A stretch of 20,632 nucleotides of DNA. Source: Coemansia sp. RSA 922. Lineage: Eukaryota > Kickxellomycota > Kickxellomycetes > Kickxellales > Kickxellaceae. The stretch's first letter is position 1, and each line of letters opens with the position of its first letter. Location: assembly GCA_027577415.1 (NCBI GenBank), contig JANBQS010000340.1:1-20632 (forward strand). Reading direction: 5' to 3'. Shown here in pieces: positions 1 through 14,039 of the stretch. Under the pieces are notes generated by a model, which had not been told where the DNA came from, ran no database searches, and saw nothing but the letters and a program-made list of their open reading frames with translations. The position numbers and the translations under genes are program-made.

Positions 1-114
1 CGCAACTCTACTGAACCCACCTTGGTAACTGCTGAAGTTAACCTCAACTTTTTGGACAAGGTGCGTCGCGAAATGCCCGTCTTCAACCACAAGCGGGTGG
101 ATATATTCCACTAG
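1..114 (+). CDS. C-terminus of a Nit1-type nitrilase-superfamily amidase (partial)
   Basis: The window opens inside a reading frame that runs 37 codons to a TAG. The visible tail contains the run NLNFLDKVRREMPVFNHKR, followed by VDIF. This matches the end of Nit1/Nit2 carbon-nitrogen hydrolases, where a beta-strand with an acidic/Asn-Leu-(N/D) motif is followed by a (V/I)RxxxPVFxHRRxD(L/I)(Y/F) helix. The RR, PVF and H(K/R)R pattern is closer to animal NIT1 and yeast Nit2 (deaminated-glutathione amidase) than to NIT2 omega-amidase, as I remember those families. The catalytic Glu-Lys-Cys triad lies upstream, outside the window, so activity cannot be judged. The gene converges on the Nudix pair. 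Assignment to the superfamily is fairly firm; the exact subfamily is inference. Confidence 0.72.
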   Translation, partial: RNSTEPTLVTAEVNLNFLDKVRREMPVFNHKRVDIFH

Positions 115-210
115 CTCTTTCTTTTCGACGTTTTCTATTTATTATTTTTTTCAAAACTCTTCTACTTTGGTGTCGTGTTTTATATGAGCTATCAGGTTTG
201 GATTTTGCCT

Positions 211-531
211 TTAGAAGTGCGATAGAATCGGAGAAACATTGGCTCCAGTTAGCCGTGGGCTGCTGTAAAGGTAGCTGAGGGCGCTCTCGGGTGTTCCTCC
301 TCGTCCAGCACTTACATAACTTGTTGGTCGGGATCTGTCTGGCGTTAAAGTCGTCAGGGAGTCGTTCGGTATTGTCATTCCATCCACGGGCACATTACTG
401 CTGTTGCTAATGCTGTTGCCAAGGTCGCTCTTGCGTCTGCAGAGTTTGTAAAGATGTGTCTTCAACATTACTATTGAAATAAGCGATGAGTGACGGTGCG
501 GGGATGAGTTTGCGATAGTCATATTATCCAT
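211..531 (-). CDS. Doubtful 106-codon reading frame, unrecognised
   Basis: An open frame on the minus strand begins with an ATG at 531 and ends with TAA at 211. The product is Ser-, Thr-, Asn- and Pro-rich, with a short hydrophobic patch (LISIVML) followed by a basic stretch (KLCRRK). I recognise no domain. Codon choice looks mildly coding-like by eye. A TAG lies a few codons upstream in frame, preceded and followed by possible splice acceptors (ctag, tttacag), so this could instead be the last exon of a spliced gene. No convincing upstream exon was found in 540-1100. Its 3' end lies only about 100 nt from the convergent amidase stop. It may also be a chance frame. Confidence 0.22.
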   Translation of the reverse strand: MDNMTIANSSPHRHSSLISIVMLKTHLYKLCRRKSDLGNSISNSSNVPVDGMTIPNDSLTTLTPDRSRPTSYVSAGRGGTPESALSYLYSSPRLTGANVSPILSHF

Positions 532-1107
532 GTGTGAGATATGAGAACTGTAAAGCTAGCCTGATGGCTGGAGGTTTCTAGCTTTATACTCAATATATTT
601 TCCTATATTGCATTAGTTGATACTCCGAGTACCATTGTTTAACTTTGAACTCTTGTGGCCTGCGGCCACCGCAGCTACACTCGCAAAATCAAGCCAAGCG
701 TGTCACTCAGGCGTGCATCGCGTGGTCAAAGCCAAGTCCCTGCTGAACATAAATTGTGCTAGTGTTTGGTTTCCGCAGCTAGGGCCAAACCCTATCCACT
801 ATATTATTGCTTTGGCATTCTAGTCAGGCGGATAAGTCAGTCCATTGGTGCCTTGTCACTTATAAATAATACTGGTGTTAACAATGCTAGATCTAATCCA
901 AAATTCTAAAAAAGATGTTGGCAGTGCTAGCTGCTCTGCGAAACCACTTCGAAACAAGAGACATAGACGTCTGTGCGTGATATAGTCATACATTTGAGTG
1001 TTCTAGATTTCAACTGCCTTGCGCATCTGCGAATAACCGGCGTTCTTTTGAGTATTTCGATTGAACATGTTAAGCCCAGTAATCCAATGTATATAAAATT
1101 CAAGGCA
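532..1107. other. Intergenic stretch without a supported gene
   Basis: This 576-nt AT-rich stretch separates the doubtful frame from the 3' end of the first Nudix gene. Open frames here are short and of unlikely composition. I saw no tRNA (no credible T-loop with pairing arms), no rRNA and no transposon ends. It contains two hairpins: one at 549-588, and a small GC-rich one at 660-674 with arms ctgcgg/ccgcag. Confidence 0.5.
549..588. repeat. Inverted repeat (11-bp arms, 18-nt loop)
   Basis: The arms taaagctag (551-559) and ctagcttta (578-586) are perfect reverse complements. One G-T and one T-A pair extend the stem to 549/588. The hairpin lies just upstream of the doubtful minus-strand frame and downstream of the amidase gene. 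It may be a 3'-end structure or chance; no function is shown. Confidence 0.4.
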
Positions 1108-1671
1108 TTAGATACGTGTGACGGAATTGGATTCCTTGGCAAAATCAAGACTATCTACGGCACCGAGTTTCTCTCGTGTAATTGTGACTTGGTCGGCCTT
1201 GAACCAGAACTGCCCAACAAACTTTTGTCCCTTTAGCACGTATGGCCACCAGAGTGCATCGTCGGCCCACATTTGCTTAAATGGCATATCGTGGATGCCA
1301 AACCACTGTGGACGCATTTCGTCGGTCTCAACGGCAGTACCCTCATACTTGTGGACTAGAAAGACGTGTACTTCCATTGCTACGGGATCTTTCTCAAAGT
1401 AGAACAATAGTAGGCCGCACTGCTTCACAGATTTCGCCTCCAGTCCCGACTCTTCAGCCAACTCACGGGCAGCTCCTTCGGCAATAGTCTCGTTGATTTC
1501 GACCTTGCCGCCAAACCCATTGAGCTTGTCGCGTCCGAACCCGCGCTTCTTCATGCCCAGTAGCACTTTGTCGTTCTGCTCGTCCATTGGAAACACCAGC
1601 GTGTAGAGTCGGTGCGCCATGGCTTGGTGCTCTGCATCCTCTACAAATCGAGCGACTGATCTAGTATCCAT
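1108..1671 (-). CDS. NUDT1: MTH1-type Nudix hydrolase (8-oxo-dGTP diphosphatase-like), copy A
   Basis: The 187-residue intronless product aligns along its length with human MTH1, which hydrolyses oxidised purine dNTPs to monophosphates and so keeps them out of DNA. The Nudix box GX5EX7REUXEEXGU is complete at residues 55-77 (G55, E61, R69-E70, E73-E74, G76). The residues that bind the oxidised base in human MTH1 (Phe27, Asn33, Trp117, Asp119, Asp120) are matched by F45, N51, W135, D137 and D138. The ESDEMRP-like strand is present as ETDEMRP. The first ATG gives an extension of about 17 residues before MAHRLYTL; a start at Met18 (codon 1618-1620) would give the usual MTH1 length. The extension is acidic, so it is not an obvious mitochondrial presequence. 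The second Nudix gene lies 118 nt upstream on the same strand, which suggests an old tandem duplication. Confidence 0.9.
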   Translation of the reverse strand: MDTRSVARFVEDAEHQAMAHRLYTLVFPMDEQNDKVLLGMKKRGFGRDKLNGFGGKVEINETIAEGAARELAEESGLEAKSVKQCGLLLFYFEKDPVAMEVHVFLVHKYEGTAVETDEMRPQWFGIHDMPFKQMWADDALWWPYVLKGQKFVGQFWFKADQVTITREKLGAVDSLDFAKESNSVTRI

Positions 1672-1789
1672 ACTAATAACTATCGTAAAATACGATCAAG
1701 AATTGAATAGAAAGGAGTAACTTGATAGTTTCAGATCCGATACGCCAAGAACGCGACATTCGCGTAGGCTTGAAACCTCTCAAACTCAG

Positions 1790-2382
1790 TTATGGCTCAC
1801 TCGCAGAGCTGCGGAACAGAGCTAGCTGCTTGGCATCGGCGTGGCTGATCTCTTGAAACGTAATGGCACCATCGACAAACTCAAACCGTGCAACAAAAGC
1901 ATGTCCCTTGAGCATAGTTGGCCACCACTCTCGCGCCTCCTTGTACGTATCCTTGTAGGTCAGATCCGCAATATTAAACCATTCGGGCTTCATTTCGTCT
2001 GACTCGATGACGTCGCCAACAATTTCCTTTGCCGTGTAGACAAACACCTCCTTTAGACCAGAATTGGTGCTATTCATCAAAAGCACACCAACATGCCGCA
2101 TGTCTTTGGCCTCAATCCCACACTCCTCCTACATAAAAAAAATAAATTACAGGTGAGCTTACGTGTCTACTTTTCAAGCCACTTTGGCAGTGAGATAGAT
2201 ATAAAAGTTACCTGTAGCTCACGCTGGGCGCACTCGTCCATTGTCTCGCCGGACTCCGGCTTGCCGCCAAAGCCGTTCCACAGTCCAACACCCATCCCGC
2301 GCTTCTTTAGGCCAAGCAAAACCTGCTTGCCGTCGTCGCTAAAGGGGAAAATCACGGTGTATCGGCGTGGAGACAAAGTCAT
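1790..2382 (-). CDS. Diverged MTH1-like Nudix hydrolase, copy B (two exons)
   Basis: Exon 1 is 2212-2382 (57 codons) and exon 2 is 1790-2128 (112 codons plus stop). Splicing of an 83-nt phase-0 intron inside the Nudix helix yields 169 residues. The joined Nudix box is complete at residues 40-62 (G40, E46, R54-E55, E58-E59, G61), so Mg-dependent pyrophosphatase chemistry should survive. The fold resembles MTH1 and copy A: a KKRG loop, WNGFGGK, and SDEMKPEWF. The base-reading residues differ. The positions equal to human Phe27, Trp117, Asp119 and Asp120 are M30, Y119, E121 and A122; only the Asn33 equivalent (N36) remains. Substrate choice has therefore probably changed from 8-oxo-dGTP (inference). 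The start ATG is followed directly by the expected first strand (RRYTVIF), and the divergent SEC9 gene begins 265 nt away. Confidence 0.87.
2129..2211 (-). other. Intron of Nudix copy B
   Basis: The donor is cag|gtaac at 2211 and the acceptor is atgtag|gag at 2129, read on the minus strand. The 83-nt length is not a multiple of three, and retention would add about 14 residues before a stop. Removal joins REL-Q to E-ECGI and restores an exact Nudix box, which is strong evidence for the boundaries. A polypyrimidine run precedes the acceptor. Copy A has no intron at this place. Confidence 0.9.
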
Positions 2383-2647
2383 GTTAAGAATATACGTGGC
2401 AACCTGACTGCAGCCGCTACGACAGCCAAAGAACTAAACAGGACGACTGTGTCGCCTTTTGGAGACATGGTATGGGCACTCCAGATTGTCCGACGGTTCT
2501 TTGTACTTTGTAACCGTCTTCTCCCGAAAAAGAATACACTTGGGTTGCACAAATCACAGCTGCAAGGCTTTCTATCTTCTCTCTATTCCTTCTCCATTAA
2601 TATATTTTATCCAAATTCATTTACACACTTTTCACCCATCTACACAA
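2383..2647. promoter_or_regulatory. Shared divergent promoter region of Nudix copy B and SEC9
   Basis: These 265 nt separate two start codons that point away from each other. The SEC9 side holds a pyrimidine-rich stretch (tctattccttctcc) and a TATA-like run (taatatatttta, about 2599-2610), about 40-50 nt before the ATG. The last bases before the SEC9 start are cacaaATGag, a reasonable fungal context. No other element is clear. Confidence 0.45.
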
Positions 2648-3709
2648 ATGAGCAGCTACTCTAGGACGCCTGCCGGTGGCAGCTCGTACGGCGGCGCAGG
2701 ATATGGCTCAGCTGGCTCAAGTCGGAATCCCAGCAACAACAATGCACCCAGGTATGGCAGCAGCTCAGTCCCCGAGCGCCAGCCTCCGCCTAATTCCAGC
2801 GGTAGTCGCAGCGGTAAGGAGCGGCCCTATGGCAGCGGCGTGGACAGCGCATCTCGGCCTCGCGCTGGCCAGCCACCTCCAGCCATTGGAGGAGGTGTCC
2901 GTGGCTATGCTTCTGCCGCACGCGAAAGCAGAAGCCAGTATGGCAACAGCAACTACCGTCAAGGCCAGCAGCAGTACGGCAACGAAGAAGATGACGAGGA
3001 AGACGTCGATGCAATCAAGGCTCGCATCACTCAAGTTAAGAAGGAGACTCTCGACTCTACACGCAATTCGCTACGCACACTCGAGCAAACCGAGAAAATC
3101 GGTGCCGAGACCCTAGGAAAGCTGGGGCAGCAGACGGAGCAGCTTAACCGCATTGACCGCACGCTGGAGATGACCAACATCCAGGCCGAAAACTCTATTG
3201 AGGACACGGCAAAGCTACGCACGCTCAACAAGTCCATCTTCCATATGCACGTCAAGAATCCCTTTAGTGGAAAGAAGCGTCGTGAGCAAGAGCTAGCCAA
3301 ATTGCAGGCTGAGCAGGAGCGCGAGCGCCTGGTCGATGAGCGCAAGACAAAGAACGACGTCGAGTCTCGGAGGCGCGTGCAGCAGTTCACAGACCCTAAT
3401 GGCTTGCACCGCTACACGTCGCCTGCGGGTCGCATGAACGCCAACGGCGACATTGTCTCGACCAACAATATGTCGCAGTCTGAGCGCTCACGCTATACCT
3501 TTGAAGACGAGGACCATGAAGTCGAGGACGAAATCAACGACAACTTGGGCCAGATGAGCTCGGCGCTTGGCCGGCTCAAGGACTTGTCCATAGCTACCAG
3601 AAACGAGCTCAAGGCGCAAGAAGACCCGCTCAAGCGCATCGGTCACACTACTGACAAGACCAGCGACAACATTGGTGTGGCTAGGTACCAGCTGGGCCGG
3701 ATCAAATAG
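2648..3709 (+). CDS. SEC9: Sec9/SNAP-25-family t-SNARE (Qbc)
   Basis: The 353-residue protein has two SNARE helices, as in yeast Sec9 and animal SNAP-25. These proteins supply two of the four helices that fuse secretory vesicles with the plasma membrane. Residues 1-118 are Gly/Ser/Tyr/Pro-rich and end in an acidic patch (EEDDEEDVD). The Qb SNARE spans about 127-193 with zero-layer Q162 in the run LGQQTEQLNRID. An NPF tripeptide at 204-206 precedes a basic, coiled linker (207-245). The Qc SNARE fills the C-terminus (about 291-353) with zero-layer Q324. There is no transmembrane segment and no central Cys cluster for palmitoylation, as in yeast Sec9. The frame is open 63 codons further upstream, but that part reads like leader sequence; ATG 2648 begins the normal low-complexity head. 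No intron is seen. Confidence 0.92.
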   Translation: MSSYSRTPAGGSSYGGAGYGSAGSSRNPSNNNAPRYGSSSVPERQPPPNSSGSRSGKERPYGSGVDSASRPRAGQPPPAIGGGVRGYASAARESRSQYGNSNYRQGQQQYGNEEDDEEDVDAIKARITQVKKETLDSTRNSLRTLEQTEKIGAETLGKLGQQTEQLNRIDRTLEMTNIQAENSIEDTAKLRTLNKSIFHMHVKNPFSGKKRREQELAKLQAEQERERLVDERKTKNDVESRRRVQQFTDPNGLHRYTSPAGRMNANGDIVSTNNMSQSERSRYTFEDEDHEVEDEINDNLGQMSSALGRLKDLSIATRNELKAQEDPLKRIGHTTDKTSDNIGVARYQLGRIK

Positions 3710-4001
3710 ACTAACCATTTCCTTTTGTTTCTTTCTTTCTTTTTCAATTTGCTTGTTTGTTTTGTACCTCAGTAAAACCTTTGATTTTGCTCATAAAGCT
3801 CTGGGGTACTGTCGCCAATTCAGGTTCTAGATTCCCCAGAATCTCAAACAGTGTGGATTAACATCACGGGTACTTTTTTGCGTAAATTTTCTCTTTAATT
3901 TTTTGCCCTGTTTCATAGATAGCATTTATAGCTCAATCCGTTTTTATAACACCAAAAAACATTTATGGGGAGAGAAAAGTCTAGAAAGAAAAAATAAACG
4001 T

Positions 4002-5696
4002 CTACATTTTAGCAATCAAGAGACGGCGTAGGTCCTTTGAATACTTGGCAAACATATTGTCGTCTATCAATAGTCGCAAGGACTTGTTAAACCGTACCGC
4101 TAGCTTTGGATCCATCGGTGTCGGATAGAACGAGGGGCAAATCACTGCAAAGCTGGCCAAAAAGTAGGTCAAGTTATTTATTCCCAAGTCAGTGAAATCA
4201 CCGCCACCATACTTCCACAGACTAAGTACCTTCAGCTGTCTAGCGAAAGGGTAGTGTTCTTCACGCAGAGCGTCAAGATCTGGGCCCAGTTCTGCATTAG
4301 GCCCTCCTCCAATACTAAGACTGCCACTGCAACTGAGCACACAAAGTCGAGTCATGGTTTGCAGCAAAGTGATAAGGTTGCTAAGCGAGAGAGGAACAGT
4401 ACCCAGGTCTAATACCCGAATCAATCTTAGATTTGGTAAAAATGGTAGCTGCGTCAGCAATGTAGGCATTTCTGACAGACCACTGGCTTCAAACTTTTCC
4501 AAGCTAGGAAATTGACTCAGTATTTCCATAAATGCCTTGGAAGACATGTTAATGCCAGTTACGTAGCTTTTGAAAGGGTTTTCAAACCTAACAGACTTTA
4601 GCCATTTGTACTTGTTGCCAGAAAATACGTCATACTTTTTTAGCAACCTTTCTACTCTACCATCTGCTACCATCCGCAGACTCTCAAGTGAATTTGCGTT
4701 ACCTCTAAACAAAGTATCATCTCCAAATGGGTAATCAACCATCAAATCGACATGGATCAGCCTTGGGAATGGCATGTGGTCCTCAAACACTGGGTACGAC
4801 GATGGCGCAAGGCCATCGACAGATGAAAGCTTTAGGCACCTCAACCTTGGGTATGTGATTAGAGTACCAGAGTTGTCTGCTACGAGCTTAAAAATTTGCC
4901 CAAGTCCCTTATAGTCAATGCTCAACTCTTGCAGTGACAATGCATTCTGGTGAATTATTTGCATATGTTTCTTGGAGTAGCCAATCACCTCGTAGTCAAT
5001 GTGCGTCAAAGAAGTTAACCCCGAGTACTTTGCCGTGTCATCAACATAAGAGCTATAGCAGATGGACGATTTGGTCGAGCCACAAAGCAACTGCTGAATA
5101 AGATATCCAAGTGCAGCGCTAAGCTTATTGCCTATTATCGGATACAGCATATTATCCGCAACAGAGATGTTGCGAGCCATGGGTAATACGCGTCTAATGG
5201 TACTGACGGTATCGTTTACATAGCCGAGTACCTGCTTTTCATCATGATCTTCTATTATGACGCCAGAGGAAAAGATCTCGACATTAAGATTCGTAGCATA
5301 TGAAAAGCCATTAATCGGGCACTCTGGTGAAGTCAGTAGCTGTGGCACGTCTCCGTCAGCTATGCCTTCAAAGTTTAGGCGCAGAGTAACAGTCCTGACG
5401 AGCGCGCCCATGGGGTAGTCTTCGGGGGCAAATAGTTCAGGTGCATAAGAATAAATCGCTCTAGAAGAAGAAATTGGGTAGTCTGCAGTGAACACGCACT
5501 CGCTGGCCAGCCTTCTCAATACTGCAGTTCTCCACTCCCGGTTAAGCGAAAGCAGTGGAGCGTATACTCGTCTGTGAAAGGCTTGCAGAGAAAGATTTAG
5601 ACCAGTCAACCTCTGGCGCTCCTCCAAATACGTTAGTATAAGGTTGGTGATATCGCTTGGAATCTGCATGGACGTCTTGTACGCAGACACAGACAT
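4002..5696 (-). CDS. F-box/leucine-rich-like protein of a probable lineage-specific family
   Basis: The 564-residue intronless product begins with an F-box-like segment. A Pro followed by hydrophobic heptads (IPSDITNLILTYLEE, residues about 12-26) leads to PLLSLNREWRTAVLRRLA (about 47-64). Many Kickxellomycotina proteins that I recall as 'F-box-like hypothetical' start this way. The rest holds irregular Leu-rich spans such as LEKFEASGLSEMPTLL and LPNLRLIRVLDLG, compatible with degenerate LRR repeats. F-box proteins usually bind Skp1 and present substrates to an SCF ubiquitin ligase; that role is inferred here. Codon use is more AT-rich and less biased than in the flanking genes, which suggests low expression or fast evolution. 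The gene lies tail-to-tail with SEC9 and just downstream of KDM5 on the same strand. An (ATT)5 tract sits just before the start codon. No transmembrane segment or signal peptide is evident. Confidence 0.7.
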   Translation of the reverse strand: MSVSAYKTSMQIPSDITNLILTYLEERQRLTGLNLSLQAFHRRVYAPLLSLNREWRTAVLRRLASECVFTADYPISSSRAIYSYAPELFAPEDYPMGALVRTVTLRLNFEGIADGDVPQLLTSPECPINGFSYATNLNVEIFSSGVIIEDHDEKQVLGYVNDTVSTIRRVLPMARNISVADNMLYPIIGNKLSAALGYLIQQLLCGSTKSSICYSSYVDDTAKYSGLTSLTHIDYEVIGYSKKHMQIIHQNALSLQELSIDYKGLGQIFKLVADNSGTLITYPRLRCLKLSSVDGLAPSSYPVFEDHMPFPRLIHVDLMVDYPFGDDTLFRGNANSLESLRMVADGRVERLLKKYDVFSGNKYKWLKSVRFENPFKSYVTGINMSSKAFMEILSQFPSLEKFEASGLSEMPTLLTQLPFLPNLRLIRVLDLGTVPLSLSNLITLLQTMTRLCVLSCSGSLSIGGGPNAELGPDLDALREEHYPFARQLKVLSLWKYGGGDFTDLGINNLTYFLASFAVICPSFYPTPMDPKLAVRFNKSLRLLIDDNMFAKYSKDLRRLLIAKM

Positions 5697-5712
5697 GGTG
5701 TCAATAATGGAA

Positions 5713-5727
5713 AATAATAATAATAAT
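5713..5727. repeat. (AAT)5 trinucleotide tract
   Basis: Five AAT units lie 17-31 nt before the start codon of the F-box-like gene, in its presumed 5' leader. It is a short microsatellite without evident function. Confidence 0.7.
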
Positions 5728-5892
5728 GAGGAGTGGAGACCAGTGGGAGAAAGAAAGGATATTTTTCGCTAGCTTGTTTTTGAGCATCCCTGGTGCTTGC
5801 TGAAAGAAAAAGAAAGTGGGCCGCTTAGGCAAAAAGTCTTGGCTCAAAGCCGGTCCATTTAAGAAAGAAAAGACAAAGAAAGAAAATAAGGA

Positions 5893-12259
<6,367 letters not shown>

Positions 12260-12505
12260 CTATGCAATAAAAATTGAACAGGGCCAAGAAAATTTTATAA
12301 AAGTTTGAAAAAATGAAAGAAAGAGAAATAAGGTGGCCAAAAAGGCCTAAAAGACGTGGAAAAAGGAAATCGCCCAATCTAGTTGAGGGCTGGGTATGGG
12401 GATAAAGTGGAGGATTAAGGACAGAAATGTTGCGTTGAGGAATACTTCAGAGACTGCCTGGATCTCGAGAGAGAGAGAAAAAGGCTGCCTGTAATATAAA
12501 CTTAC
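12260..12505 (-). other. Possible 5'-leader intron of KDM5
   Basis: The donor aag|gtaagt matches the two confirmed KDM5 introns, and the acceptor gcatag ends 22 nt before the KDM5 ATG. The in-frame TAG upstream of the ATG is part of this acceptor, so it may not mark the true 5' limit of translation. No coding exon is obvious upstream. Transcript evidence is lacking. Confidence 0.35.
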
Positions 12506-12895
12506 CTTTTTTAAAATAAAGAAGAGAAAACTCTACAGGTTCAACGACTTGGGCTCAAGCACTATAGGATTTTCAAAGAATTTTAAAGGCTTAAAGAAGA
12601 GAAGACGAAAATAGTCCAAAAAGAATAAAAAAAATTATAATGTGGAAAGAGATACAAAAGAGGTGTTCATTGCTGGCCCCCTCCCTTTTGCGTACTTTTT
12701 TTGCACGCCCAATCATGGATGTCCTTTCTTCGAACATCTCACCTGCTATTAGCAAAAAAAAAAAACTCACCCTAGCTCTTGCCAATATCCAAGGCGGGTG
12801 TCCAAAATACCCTACTAGTACCTCGAAAATGAGACACGCTCATCCAGATCCAGAACCATGCGACCCATTTGGGAAAGTACCGACATTGCACAGCT

Positions 12896-12901
12896 CACGT
12901 G
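12896..12901 (+). promoter_or_regulatory. CACGTG box 1 (palindromic)
   Basis: A CACGTG palindrome (E-box/Cbf1-type core) lies 132 nt before the TOA1 start codon and 26 nt from a second copy. bHLH factors bind such sites in fungi; use here is inferred. Confidence 0.4.
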
Positions 12902-12921
12902 CATAATCCAGTAATCACAAA

Positions 12922-12932
12922 CACGTGATTGG
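12922..12932 (+). promoter_or_regulatory. CACGTG box 2 fused to an inverted CCAAT box
   Basis: A second CACGTG (12922-12927) is directly followed by ATTGG (12928-12932), the reverse of CCAAT, 20 nt upstream of the TATA box. The compact arrangement suggests a real TOA1 promoter, possibly shared with the divergent KDM5 gene. Confidence 0.45.
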
Positions 12933-12952
12933 GCCATCCAAAAACGCGCTAG

Positions 12953-12958
12953 TATAAA
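12953..12958 (+). promoter_or_regulatory. TATA box of TOA1
   Basis: TATAAA in the context agTATAAAAC lies 75 nt before the TOA1 ATG. It is followed by a CT-rich initiator-like run (ctcttctctttcag) and an A/T-rich leader ending in caaaaaATG. Confidence 0.6.
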
Positions 12959-13027
12959 ACGAGGCTCTTCTCTTTCAGATTACTTCAATTCAAAAAAAGA
13001 AGCTTTTTTTTTTACTTCAATCAAAAA

Positions 13028-13972
13028 ATGTCAAACTCTATTGTAGCCGCCATTTACCGCTACGTTATAGACGACGTTGTCCGCAATGTACACGCAGACT
13101 TTGAAGGCCACGGTGTAGATACCTCGGTTCTCGAAGAGTTGCAAAGGAGTTGGGAAGCCAAAGTAATTCAGAGTCGCGTAGCGTCCTTCCCAGGCGAAGA
13201 CAACATCAACTCACCCGACGTCTATGCCAACCAGTTCAACGCCCGTCCCGCCGCCTACCACGACTATGCTGGACCCGCCGGAGCCCACAACATAAACTCT
13301 GCCGCATCACTGGCCTCTATTATCAACAACCCAGAGAGCATGGCTCCTTCGGCCGCGTCGCTGGCGTCGCTGGCACAGTCGGGCCGCGGACAGCTAATGT
13401 TGGATGACGACGAGGATGCCGACTCTGATAACCAGCATGCCAGCCACCGCTACAACGGTCCCAACAACAATATTCCCCAGCACGACGGCGCTGACGAGCC
13501 AGTGCCACTCTTGCCAGCCGACTCAGCATTGGCCAAGTGGCAGGCTATCCGAGACTCGCGCCGCCAAACCTACCAGCAAAACATAGATGCCTGGGCCAAC
13601 AGAGATCGCTCCGTCGTCGGTCAGGTAGACGGTGCCTCAGACGACGAGGACGAGGACGATGATGACGATGAGGATGACAACAACAACGCCAACTCGCATG
13701 TCGACGATCGCCACCGTGCCCCAATAGGGACGACCTTTGGATCCGGAAAAGTAGAGGCTCCCGAAGACGCAATCAACTCCGATTTGGATGATACGGACGA
13801 GGAAGATGACACTGACAACAACAACGAAGAGTCTGACCACGTTGTTTTGTGCCAGTACGAAAAGGTCACTCGCAGCAAAAACAAGTGGAAGTGCGTGCTA
13901 CGCGACGGCATCATGCTTATTAATGGCCGCGACTACTTGTTCCAAAAGGCAACTGGCGAGTTTGAGTGGTAA
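13028..13972 (+). CDS. TOA1: TFIIA large subunit (Toa1/TFIIA-alpha/beta)
   Basis: The 314-residue intronless protein has both conserved ends of TFIIA-alpha/beta, which stabilises TBP on TATA DNA in RNA polymerase II pre-initiation complexes. The N-terminus (about 1-56) reads IYRYVIDDVVRNVHADF, then GVDTSVLEELQRSWEAKVIQ, the four-helix-bundle half. The C-terminus (about 273-314) contains CQYEKVTRSKNKWKC, DGIMLINGRDYLF and a terminal GEFEW, the beta-barrel half that contacts TBP and DNA. The centre is a non-conserved, Asn/Ala/Asp-rich spacer with acidic runs near 200-220 and 252-265, as is usual. The length lies between yeast Toa1 (286) and human GTF2A1 (376). The gene is divergent from KDM5 and converges on the chitin synthase, with 126 nt between stop codons. 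Confidence 0.95.
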   Translation: MSNSIVAAIYRYVIDDVVRNVHADFEGHGVDTSVLEELQRSWEAKVIQSRVASFPGEDNINSPDVYANQFNARPAAYHDYAGPAGAHNINSAASLASIINNPESMAPSAASLASLAQSGRGQLMLDDDEDADSDNQHASHRYNGPNNNIPQHDGADEPVPLLPADSALAKWQAIRDSRRQTYQQNIDAWANRDRSVVGQVDGASDDEDEDDDDDEDDNNNANSHVDDRHRAPIGTTFGSGKVEAPEDAINSDLDDTDEEDDTDNNNEESDHVVLCQYEKVTRSKNKWKCVLRDGIMLINGRDYLFQKATGEFEW

Positions 13973-14039
13973 CGTAGATTTTTTTTCCCCAAGCAATACT
14001 TTTTGTTTTTTTTTCGATAGCCGATTTTATCCAGATAAA

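Noticed and set aside
2459..2647. A 63-codon in-frame N-terminal extension of SEC9
   Set aside because: It reads as leader sequence (Cys, Phe, Ile and His-rich, no similarity to Sec9 heads), and a TATA-like run lies inside it. The ATG at 2648 starts the typical Gly/Ser-rich head.
12591..12785. A minus-strand frame upstream of KDM5 as a possible extra coding exon
   Set aside because: The peptide is mostly Phe, Leu and Ile from A/T tracts and does not resemble a KDM5 N-terminus. A non-coding leader exon is more likely.
13621..13914. Minus-strand Ser-rich and Val/Ile-rich frames within TOA1
   Set aside because: They are mirror images of the GAC/GAT/GAA acidic runs of TOA1 on the plus strand, with no independent support.
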